A stretch of DNA of 64,000 nucleotides, from assembly GCA_000727475.1 (NCBI GenBank), contig KL647325.1, positions 671,719-735,718 of the forward strand. The letters are read 5' to 3'. This document shows positions 38,522-50,500 of the stretch, piece after piece (the stretch's first letter is position 1; each line of letters starts with the position of its first letter). The position numbers and the translations under genes are program-made. Origin of the DNA: Sarcocystis neurona (Eukaryota > Apicomplexa > Conoidasida > Eucoccidiorida > Sarcocystidae). The notes beneath the pieces are model-generated. The model saw nothing but the letters and a program-made list of their open reading frames with translations, was not told the DNA's origin and did not search any database.

Positions 38522-41500
38522 ATATGTATACCTCTACGTATACACGTACTATGTATATATATATATATAAATACACTTGTGAGTATAGTATATACACCAC
38601 CTACAGGGGATGCGATACATCTGCGTACACGTATCTATACATATATATATATAGTTAATTGTATAGAACTGTGTAAATATATATATATATATATGCTTCC
38701 ACATATATAGACTTGTATTATAATAATGTATATGTGTATGTGTATAAATGCTTCCAGGAATACGGTTTCTTTTTCGAACGACGGTTGTGTATATGAGACG
38801 TGTATCTCGGGGCTGTGTTTTGCTGCTTGTGTTTGCCTTTTGCATGCGTGTTTCTCCGTGGCTCTCCTGCGTCCTTTCCCTTTTTTCGTTTCCTTCTCTT
38901 TTCTCCGCTTTTTGTGTGTCTCTTCCCGGTCTTCGTCTTCTCCCCCTCCTCCAGTTTTGAACGCTGCGCACGTGTGCAGCGGTGTCCCACTCCCGGCTCG
39001 CAGGGCATGACTGGCATCGTCTCCGTCCTGCAGACGTTTACGGTTGATAAGGCAGTGGCTCTACGCGAGTACCAGGGAGGGGCGTACAGCCTCGTCCCCT
39101 ACTTTCTTGCAAAAACGACGGCAGACTTCTCCTTCCACATCATTAATCCCGTCCTCTTCACGACGTAAGCGACAGCTGTGCTGCGCATGCGTTCTCTGCC
39201 CGAGGACGGCGAAGGAGAGACGAGACGGAGACAGCAAGGGGAAGAAATGGACACTACACGCCCACGCACACACGCGAGACGGACGTAGCTAGCTAGGCAG
39301 CAGTGCATGCGTCTGGGCTCTCGCACCGGACGCCGGGGGCACCTCCGAGTCGCCACCAGCAGGAGTGTCTTCTGCACCACCCACCCCTTGCTCGGACACA
39401 TATATGAATATGTGTGCAGACGGACTGTGCGTTCACATAATAGGGACTCCACAGAAGATAAACTGCATGTCGTACGTGTGTATTGGGGGTTCGTATATGT
39501 GCATGCAGACAAATACACGTACAAACACACATATGTAGATACAGCTGGACGTATACATATACCTAATACACACACATACACATGCAAGTATAAACACATA
39601 TGTTGTACTCGGATTTATATGTGTACACACACATATATATGTGTGTACATAGGCGTGCGAAGGTATCTCTGCCTGTGTGTGGGTGAGGCTGACGGTGGGA
39701 ACTGCAGGAGGACTTTTCGATTGACTACTTCGAAGTATTCACCAGCACAACGCCATCCATGCGGATTCATCTGTGCGAACTCCAAGCAGCTGAAGAACCC
39801 GCACGACGTCATATATATTTGTACACATGCGCGCACTTTTGTGTGGGGCTGGGTGGGATGCCGTTGCTCTCCACTTTCTCCTCCAGATCTCCCTCTATAC
39901 ACATATATTGATGTACAATGTGTAAAAGAGCGTAAGTGTGCTCCTTCACAAATATATATACATATGTAACTTCATTTATCAGAAATATATATATATATAT
40001 GTATATGTGTATATCTGTATATATGTATAGTATGGTTCTTCATATAAATATGTATATATATGTATATGTGTATGTGTGTAACATGGGTCCTTATGGAGAC
40101 GTTCACATGTATAATGTGGTAACACATAAACTTCGAGGCGTATGTACATATATACATCTTTAATCGAATTCTCCATTATATGTACATATATACATATATA
40201 TCATACAGTCTGAGCATACATATACGTACGTACACACATACACACATACGTACGTACGTACATACGATGAGGGTATACACACACATATATATATATATTC
40301 ATTTATACAGTGTGGGGCTTCTACACGTATATATATACATATATATTTGTGATGTGATTCTTCATGAATATACGAATATATATATATATATATATTCATG
40401 TGTGCATACATACATACAATGGGGGTGTATACATTTACACATATATGTATACATACAGTGTGGTTCTTCTACAGATACACATATATGTATTATGTATAAT
40501 GTGATTCTTCATAAATACGTACATATATATATTGGTCCTCTTACACATACGTACATTCATGTAAAAAATGCTTCTTCATAAATAGGCACACGTATATATA
40601 CACACACATTTATATACATATATGTGTACCTACGAATGCAGGCAGTGTGGTTCTTCTGTACGTCTCCATATACACGTACAACATGATTCTACACAAACAT
40701 ATATGAGTATACATGTATTAGTGAAGCGGTCCTTTATAGAGAGACGTTTAAACGCGTATGTATACGTATAGTAGGGTTCTTTGTGACTATATATGTATCT
40801 ATACATACGTGCACATATACGTCTGTAGTGTGATGTGGACTTCTACCATTTCTTCTTTTCTGCTGGGCCTTGCACATTGCCTCTGCCTACACACACCCAC
40901 CTGCAGTCACATAAAAGCCTACATACACACGTACAGAATAGATCTGCTTGCATGCGTACGTATATAGACGTACTTCCACATACACATTCACACACATACA
41001 TACACACTTACATGCTTGCACCCCTACCCACCTTCACATATATATATGTATAGGCACGTCTTTCTGCGTCAAGGAACCTGCATGCGGTACCTCAACACAT
41101 ATATGCACACATACATATATATATTTGCACGGGTACATGCGTCCACGCATATACGTGTACACTTATACATACGTATATGTGTGTAGACACGTGGTGGCTT
41201 CCCTTGGGAACATGCGTGCAGCATTTTCCGTATATACTCATACACATATAAATGGATATACATACATATTTGTATCTATGTCTGGCGTATGTGTGGGTCC
41301 TCATATATACCTACGAGTACAACGCGGCTACGTATATATACATATATATACATACACACACCTGTATTTACAAGTGTACGTGCAGCTTGCCCTCTGTTCT
41401 TCCTCGCGTTCGTCTGCGCCCCGCTTCTTCGTATGCTCCTGTTCTTCGTCCTTTCCTTCTTTTATATCCGACTGCGAGTTCCCCGCCCTTAGTACCTTGC

Positions 41501-44500
41501 CAGGCGATGAATGTCCCTGCATTTTTCTCTTCGCCAGGATAGTCTGGTTTATGATGGGCCTGAATAACGACGTCCTGCGGTGGCTGTGGGCCTTGGCCTT
41601 CGTCTTCGTCCAAACGAACGTTTGCTTCTCTCTTGGCTACCTCATTTCTTCTCTCGCCCCTTCGGTGAGTTCCACATACTTCTCTAACCGTATAAACAGG
41701 AAAATTGTCCATATATATATATATATATATGTACACATCCACCCACACACACATATGAATACACGTAGACAAGCGTGAGGAATTCCCAACTATACACATA
41801 TATATGTATATCTGTCTGTGTCTCCTTCTTCCTGCTCTGCCCTTGTCTGTCTCTGTGTGTGTGTGTCTGTCTTTCGGCAGTACATATATATGTATATATA
41901 AATATATATATGTATGTGTGTGTTGGATCATGAGGCAGCTTTTTAGCTAGAGCGTGCGTTCACTGGCGTACGTACTTGGAAGTAACATACAAAAGCTAAC
42001 TGCCTGGCGCGAATCGAGGAAGAGGAAAGGTGCTGCAGTGTGGCTACAGAGAAACACACCTACACACATGTACAGATAACTACGTCTCTGTTTGTCTTCA
42101 TAAATACTTCTACCTGCTGTGAAGAACTCCTCTTGGACGAGACAAATCTGTGTAGTAGCATCTGAATTTCTATGAACAAAAGGCTCCGTATCCTGCCACA
42201 GCGCGGCGTCAATACGTGGAGATACAGGTGCACGCACGTAGATATGTGCATGTCCCGAAACACGGCACGAAATTCTATCTACTCCATCTGCTTGCATGCC
42301 AGTGTCTGCTCCTATAGATATATATATATATATGTAGAAATACACATACGCCTATATATGTATACACATGTACATACGTCCTCCTACGTATATACGTGCA
42401 CATGCGGATGCGTATCCGTAGCGTACAAGACGCGCTTCCTCTGCGCCTGCATGCGTGCCAGTAGCTCTTCGTATGCACACGTATATATGGAGAGAGAAGG
42501 GGATACATATATATATATATATATACGTGCATATACATATGTGTACATATGTATGTATATGTGTATACATGTACGTTCATCCCCTTACGTGTATACATTG
42601 ATATGTATAGTCGGGTTTGTGTATTGCTGTCTCTACACAGGACACGAGCTTCTTCTCTGCATCTGCATGCGTGCCAATATGTGTACATGTATATGGAGAG
42701 AGAAAGAGTGAGAGTGATATATATATATATATGTATGTGCAAACATGGGCCCCAATACGTCCTATACATTTATACAGGTAAGTAGACTTGTCTATGTATT
42801 GTACTTGTATTGTAGACCGAATTATTGTGCCGAACGGTGGAAGACAGGCGACTCTGTTTCGACGCATGCGAGCTCATTGTCTCTGCATGCATGTGTTCTC
42901 TGTGTATATGAAGAAGTAAATTATAGAGTTCACGAGGAAGCAGATCTGTCCGTCTCCCCATATACACACGGAAAGAGAAATTGCATGCATGCCGAGCCGA
43001 CTTGAACGTGGCCGCAGACACTCGTAGACAGCTGACACCTGCCGGTGATACTTCGTAGAAAATTACCGCGCCGGGACCTGCACCTCAGTGCTTCTGTCGA
43101 CAACTCGCTCGCTTGTAGTGACATGCAGCACCAACATATATATGTGCGGGCAGGCGCATATATGTCTAGCTATATATATGCTTGGGCAGGTACATATATA
43201 TATATATATATATATATATCTGCGGGTAGGCGCACGCGTATGTAGATATATGTACTTGTATGAGCAGACGCATATACACATATGTATATCTGTAGCTACA
43301 TAAGTGTAAATATATGTATATGGGCAGGCGCATGTGACTGCATAAATATATATATATATATATGGGCAGATGCGTGTGTACGTAGCTACGTATATATATA
43401 TATATAAGGGTGGATGCATACATATGTACACATGTATATACATAGACGTGTACACTGCTCCGTGTTCAGTATATCTGAGCTCACCGCGTGGCAGTTTGCC
43501 TGAAGAGAACCCAAGTGACTTTGCTGCTGCAGGGTGCAGGCGATGTGTCGCCTTTTTGACTATCTCCCTATTGTTGCTGCAGTTGCTGCTGCCTGAAACG
43601 CTAGTGCCACTCGGGTTTTCCCCCCAGTTCTCTCTCTCCCCTGCTGCTGCTCTTCTTCTTACCGCGCGCGCACTTCTGCTTATTTTTTGCTGCTGCGTTG
43701 GGACAGGACGTCTTCTTCGCGGTTAATGCTGCCTCTGCCTCTTGCGCTGCTTCTTCGTTCTTGCTGCTGCTACTGCTGCTGCTGCTTGTGCTCCCTCTTC
43801 TCTGGCCGTGTGCAATCCTGTGTGTCCCTCCTCGAGGGGACGCTCTCTGATGTTTTTCTTCGTGCTGTTCGTCTTCCCCTTTCCCTTCCTCTCTCTTCTC
43901 GTGCTGCTCTGTGCGGTGTACTTTTTTCCCCTTCTTCCTGCCCCTCGTCTCACGCTGCTCTGTGCCCGTTCTCCCCTCCTCCTCCTCCTCTTGCATTCCG
44001 CTCTCTTGATCTTCTTCTTCTTTTTCCTGCTCCCGTCTGCATCCGCCTCAAGGCCGCGGTGCCTGATGGACGGAGATGCTGTTGCGTGCGTTCTGCTTGA
44101 CCGACGCAGCTCGACGTGGCCCTGGCATGCATGCCCCTGCTGATGATGCCTCTGGTGCTGGTCTCGGGGTTTCTTATCATTTTGGACACTCTACCCCGTT
44201 TCTGGGTCTGGCTGCCAGTACGTCGCAGAAGAAAGGGGAACTCTTTTCTTCTCGTAGCAGACGCTGCCCGTTTACCACGTCCCCGGCCTCTCGAGAGATG
44301 GCGCTGCAGTGAAGCGAAGCGCAGGGGAGGTGTTCTTTTGCGCGATGCACTCACCAGAAAAGTTACTCTTGCATCCGCTGCTGTCTCATGCAGAGAAGAA
44401 CAAGCGCATGCACAAAGCGACTAGAAGTGGAAGGGAAGAAAAGACTGGACGGAAGAAATAGGAGAAAGGAGAAGAACAGGGAGAAGAGGATGAAGAAGAC

Positions 44501-47500
44501 GGAAAAAGAGACAGACAGAGAAGAACAGTGGAAGGGGGGGAAAGGGGAGAGCAGGAAGAAGGAAACGATGATAGAAGTTGAAAAAAAAGAAATCTACAGA
44601 AGAAGAAGAAGTTTCTGTAGAGTGGGAGAGTGTGATGAAGAAACAAGTGGACGACACATACAACTGCAGGGAAGTTGCTCGTTTTCCTCTATATCGACGC
44701 AGCAGCTGTCATAGCGGGAGAAAACTGTATACACACAGCAGAACCGACGATGCCACCCAGGCTCTTCCTGAAGGACGTAGTAGTAGTAGTAGTCGTAGCA
44801 CTAATACTGGCAGTAGTGGGAGTAATAGTAGTAATAGGGGTAGTAAAAGTGATAGTACTAGTGGGCGGAGCAATAGTAGTAGTGGTAGTAAGGGTAGTAG
44901 CAGGAGTAAGAGTAGTAGTAGGGGGTAATACCACGAATAGTAGTAGTAGTAGTAATAGTAGTAGGGGGAGAAGGAGCTGTAGTAGAAGTAGTAGGAGGAG
45001 TAGGACTAGCAGTAGGACGAGGAGGAGTACGAGTAACAGTAGTACTAGTGTGGGAAGCAGCAGGAGCAGCAGCAGCAGCAGTAGTAGTAGCAGTAATAGT
45101 TGAACTCAGTGCCAGTAGTAGACGAGGAGGAGCAGGAGCAACAGTCGCACTAGTGTGGGGAGCGGAAGGAGTAGCAGCAGCAGTAGTAGTAATAGCTGAA
45201 CTCAGTGCCAGTAGTAGTAGTAGTAGCAATGGTAGTAGTTGAACTAGTAGCAGTAGGAGTAGAAGGAGTAGCAGGAGTAGTAATAGTCCTAGGGGGAGAC
45301 GCAATAGTAGTAGTAGTAATACTAATACTACTAGTGGTAGTAGCAGTCCCGATAGTAGGGGAAGGAGTACTAGTAGTAGTACTAGTGGGAGGAGCAGTAG
45401 TCGTAGTACTCATAGCTGTACATAGTACCAGGAGTAGTAGTAGTAGTAATAGGAGTAGTAATAGTAGTAGTAGTGATAGGAGTAGTAGTAGTAGTAATAG
45501 TAGTAGTTTTAGTCGTAATAGGAATAGTGGTATAGTGCCACTACTACGATTGATAGTAGGAGGAGCAGTAGGGGTAGGACGACTGGTGGTAGTTGTAGTA
45601 GTAGATAATGCATGAGATATTGGGAGAAGGGGAGACACTTTTTTGTTCCCGTTTTCTTGAAGTTGAACAGAGAGGACCAGAATGAGAAGGTTGAGACGGA
45701 AGTGGAAGTCGCGCAAGTACAACAAGAAATAGCGAAGAGCGCGAGAAACCAGAAATTGCCCCAATCTATTTAGGTGTCTGTACACCCCGCAGCTGCTGCA
45801 CAACACATATATATATATATATATATATACGCATGTAGAGAAGGAGAGAGAGTAGGACATAAACTCTTGGAGAAGGATAGATACAGAGTCGTGTGTAGAA
45901 AAAGGAGAAATATATGTTTAGGAGAAAGAACTGCTTTATAGATTTGAAGCCACCACTTAAAGAGACAATAGGAAGAAACTGCACTGCCAACGCTAGGAAG
46001 ACAGCAAAACCCTCGTCCCAGCAGGCGCGACAGCAGCAGCGAAAAGCGCCGCACACGGCCTTACAAGAGACAGAGAAACAAGTTCAGCCGCTATATATAT
46101 ATGTGTGTCGGTGTATATATGTATCTGCACGTGTATGTTGGGACATGCCTATTCATACATACATATGCGTATTCACAAACAGGAAAGAATTTTTCCCTTT
46201 TCTTGACAAAGACACGGGTTTAGCCGCTGCTACATCTCTATGTGTATCCATACGTATGTATGTATATATAGATAGGGCGACAGAGAGATAGAGAAACAGC
46301 AAAGAAGCAGCGGCATATATATATCCATACATATATATGTCCATATATATATATATATGTTCACATATATATATATGTTGGCGCATACATGTCGATTACA
46401 TATATATATATATATATATATGTTTGTCGATAGAGAGAGAAATTTTCCGTTTTTTTTGTCGAGGATGTCAAAGAAGGGAGAGGCGCGCATGAGCGGAGGG
46501 AGAGGAAGAAGTCAAAATTGAAAGTTCCGCGTCTGTCTTTGCGTGGACGCGATGAAATACTGGCAGAAATGTGTGTGACACTGCGACTGTCCCGGGCGTG
46601 GGTCTCCGTATAAACAGGAAGACGATAGAGTAGTCGTCATGAGAGAGCAGAGCAGGAAAAACAGCACCTCCTTCCTCGCCTGCATGAGATGGAGAGGAAA
46701 TCTGCAGAGAAAAAGTGACGGCAAAAGTCAAGCCCCACATACATGTAACTGCAAAAGGAACGACTCATTGCATCTCACTGTTTCAACTACATGCGTATAT
46801 ATACATATACATGTATATATGTATAAACATGTATGGATATAGATATGCATAAGTACCTCGTTGCCTCTCACTATATCGATTGTATATATATATATATATG
46901 GATATACGTATACATAAATATCTCGTTGCCTCTGTATCGATTATATGCGTGTATATATATATATATATGTACAAATATATATACACACACAAATATCCCA
47001 TTGCCTCTCACTGTATCGATTATATGCGTATATATATATATATGGATATACGTGTGTATATATAAAAATATACCTGTATACGTCTATATATTTATATATT
47101 TATACATATGTATATGTATATATACGTAGATTTGTTTTTTGGAAGGGGCTGCGTACAGGTATGTTCCGGTTAGTCACTGTTGCGTGCGTCTGCTCGCTGC
47201 ATGCAGCTGCTGCATGTGCGCGTTCAACTCACTAGTTTGTCTGTGAAAAGACTTAACGTGGAACCACGTACGAAGTCTGTACATACAAATAAATAAAAGC
47301 ACGTAAACAGAGACTTGTGTGTATATATATATATATAAACATATATTAGCAGAGTAGCCGCGTGTGGCTTGTAATGTGTCTGTGTACACACACACGTTGC
47401 TGCTGTGCATGCGTTTGTACCACATTCTCCGTAAGGTTCCGTGACAGATACAAAGTGAGAAGCACACCTTCATCCGCCTCCATACCATTGCTGTTGCTCT

Positions 47501-50500
47501 TGTCTGCTGCTGTTGCTCTTGTCTGCTGCTGCTGCTGCCTGCTGCTGCTGCTGCCTGCTGCTGCGGCCGGTGCTGCTGCTGTGACTGCTACTGCTGCTGT
47601 GGCTGTGGCTGGTGCTGCTGCTGTGGCTGCTGATGCCGCAGTATCTGTCGCCTTTCCGGTGGACTTGGTCTGGGCTCATGCACGCGATGTGGGGTACGCC
47701 GTCAAACCCGTGCACCAGCGCTGCTGCAGCAGCAACACCAGACTGTCGTACTGCAAGAGCAGGGGAAACAGAACAACAGGAGCCACAGCAGCAGCAACAG
47801 CAACAGCAGCACAGCAGCAGCAACGGCAGCAACAGCTTCAGCAGCAGCACAAGGAGCAGTAGCACGAGGAGCAGCAGCAGTGGTAGCCATTGACAAGAGC
47901 AGCACAAAGAAGAGCAAGAGCGACAGCTGCAGCGGGAGTAGCAGCGAGAGTCGGAGCATGCTCGCACGAGTCATCGGCACTGCAGCCGCATCAGCGCTGC
48001 AGTACAGCGCAGCGGCATAGACGCCGCAGGAGGTGGAACGTGCCCCAGCCGCGCATGCAGCTGCTGCAGAGAGACACACTCAGAAAAGCAGCTGCAGCAG
48101 CAGGGGCCGCAGGGACAGTGACAGCAGAAACGGGAGACTGCTGTGGAGCAGGAAAAGCAATAGCGTCTACAAAAATGCAGCACAAGAAGAAAGAACAACT
48201 CATTCCACTAATCACATATATGTGTATATGCGCATATATATATATATATATATATATATCTACACCTCGTTTATAGACAAGTACATTTATACTACGATCT
48301 TATACGTCGTTGTCTATGTATCAATCTAATATATATATAATAAAGTACTCTTACACATGTGTATATACATATGTATGTGTGTCGCACAGAGACACGTACT
48401 CGTATATCGAAGTCATATATATATATATGTATTAGGATAAATAGAGAGATAAATATTGATATATACGTATATATATGTACATGGATAGATATTTGTGTGC
48501 ATAGGCATACCCCATACATAGAACAGTATACCTCTCTTAAACTCTTAACTCCACACAGGTGCCATATATATATATAGAGAGAGAGGTAGACATATAGATA
48601 TAGATAGATAGATAAAGAAGGTGCACTTACACATGTATGTATATGTGTATGCTATTTATGAATACGCATATATACATAAAGTCGTTTTCTTTACCTTGGG
48701 CCCCACGAGAAGACCTCTTCGCTGTGATGCGGTTTGCTAGGTAGAGTTCACGGGCGTGTACTTCGCTTTTGCAGAGGCAGTAAGGCAGCGAGTGGGAAAG
48801 GGAGAGGAAAACGGAGAGAGAGACAGGGAGAGAGAAGGCGAGGGAGACAGGAGACAGAGAGGAAGACGAAGAGAAGGCGAGGGAGACAGGGAGACACGGA
48901 GAGGGAGGAAGGGGAAGAGAAAGCGAGGGAGACGGGGAGACGGAGAGACAGAGGAAGAGGAAGAGAGAAGGGACGTCTTCTCGTGGTGGACACGAGCTTT
49001 TTGTGGGAAGTTTGGGAGAACGCGTTTCTTCTTCATTTGAAGCAAACTTCTGCCGACTTCTTCTTCCACTTCACCACAAACGAGTGACTTCGTTTTTGGC
49101 CCTTGCGTTGCATGTCTTTGCCCCTTCCGCAGAAGGCGTGGATCTTGGCCCATGTCCTCCCCAGTTACAACCTCCTGCCTGCTACGCCTCCGGCGAAGAA
49201 GTAAGTTTCCTCGTCTTCTTGTCTCATTTCCCCATGCATCTACGAATGTACGTCCCTTCACACATATACGTGACGACTTCTTCTTCTTCTTCGTCTTCTT
49301 CGTATTCCTCGTCCTCTGCTTGCAATAGCAGCATTGCCGCCGTCACGCGGTGGCCGGCCGCCGACAAGAAGCAGCACTAGCAGGGGGTGGTGTTGGTGGT
49401 GGGAGTTCGCAGAGAAACACACGTGGGCGGATGCGTGCGCCTTTTTTCATGCGTGCTGGACTGAGACCCTGCGTCAATTTGCCGGCCGCTTTGTTTGCTA
49501 AGAAGAAGAGACCGTTTCTCTGCTGCTGGAAGGTGCGCAAGCAGAAGAAGGCAACTTTCTCCCCGAAATTCTGGGGCAGCCACACACACGTCACACAAGC
49601 GGCTGCAGACGTTCTGCAGGACCCTGCGAACAAGCGAATTCTGCGAGGCGGTGTGACGCGGATGTGGCTCTCTCTACAGTGGGAGGGAGGCGCAGCAAAA
49701 CAACCCACTAGAAGCTTTGTTGTATGCGTCCGTCGTAGGCGGAAGCGCAGAGATGCATGCGTTCGGTTTGCAGAAATGCAACCACAAAGGAAGAAAGTCT
49801 GCGCAGAAGAGAGACGGTTGCCGGCAGCTGATCGAACGCATGCAAGAGTTAGTATGGCGCGCGGAATAGGAGGAGAGGAGGGGAGAGGCGACGGAGGAGC
49901 TGCAAGCAGATGAGATCGCGAGGACACGAGGCGCGGAAGTAATGATGCCCGTGCAAGACGGGAGAGCAGCAGAACGCGGAAAAGGACGCACGGATTAACA
50001 GAGAAAGAATTCGGCCTCACAAGGGAAGAGAGGAACACAGAGAAGAGGCAGCCAGCGGCAGAGACGGAAGATTGACGGAGGGGGGCGGGGAGTGTGCGTT
50101 GGTGAATTCGTAGGGACTTGCGGAGAGGGAAGGGGGTCGAGGCGGAGGACGCTGTGAACACATGCAAAGCACCAGTGCAGAGACAAGACTGCAGGCACAC
50201 AGAGACACAGCTGCATGCAGAAGAATACGTGAAGCAGGAAATACCAAGAGACGGGCACACAGGCGGGAGAATGTCCTGTGCGAGAGTTTCTGTATAGTTT
50301 TTAAACACGGACGAGCATACTTGCATGTATCCGTAGAAGGAGAGGGACAGAGAAAGAGAGAGGAAACGAAAGGGAAAAGTGAGACTGACCACCGGACAGA
50401 GAGAACTGCAGGCAGCAGCGGGTTCCTTCAGACGCTGCTGCTGCATGCGCGGAGAGAGTGAGCGACGGTGTACCGGAGGATGTGACGCCTCTGCAAGGCT

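Larger units (their letters stand above)
41665..44109 (+). other. ABCG intron 14
   Basis: 2445 bp. It includes a 213-bp-period repeat (42276-42770), a GGGCAGGCGCAT minisatellite (43140-43420), TA runs, and a CTG/CTTC-rich end (43560-44040). No coding signal. Confidence 0.75.
44218..47641 (+). other. ABCG intron 15
   Basis: 3424 bp. In order: purine-rich stretch (44385-44640), AGT triplet tract (44765-45612), TA runs (45807-45829, 46310-46425), a 65-93-bp minisatellite (46764-47075), and a CTG array (47485-47640) running into the exon 16 acceptor. Confidence 0.8.

Noticed and set aside
45150..45860. 236-codon minus-strand Thr/Leu/Ser frame
   Set aside because: Product of the AGT triplet tract.
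48967..49083. Possible exon with [13 protein letters not shown] before exon 17
   Set aside because: It would end in phase 2 while exon 17 needs phase 1. Exon 16 (YLSPFRW) fits both motif and phase.
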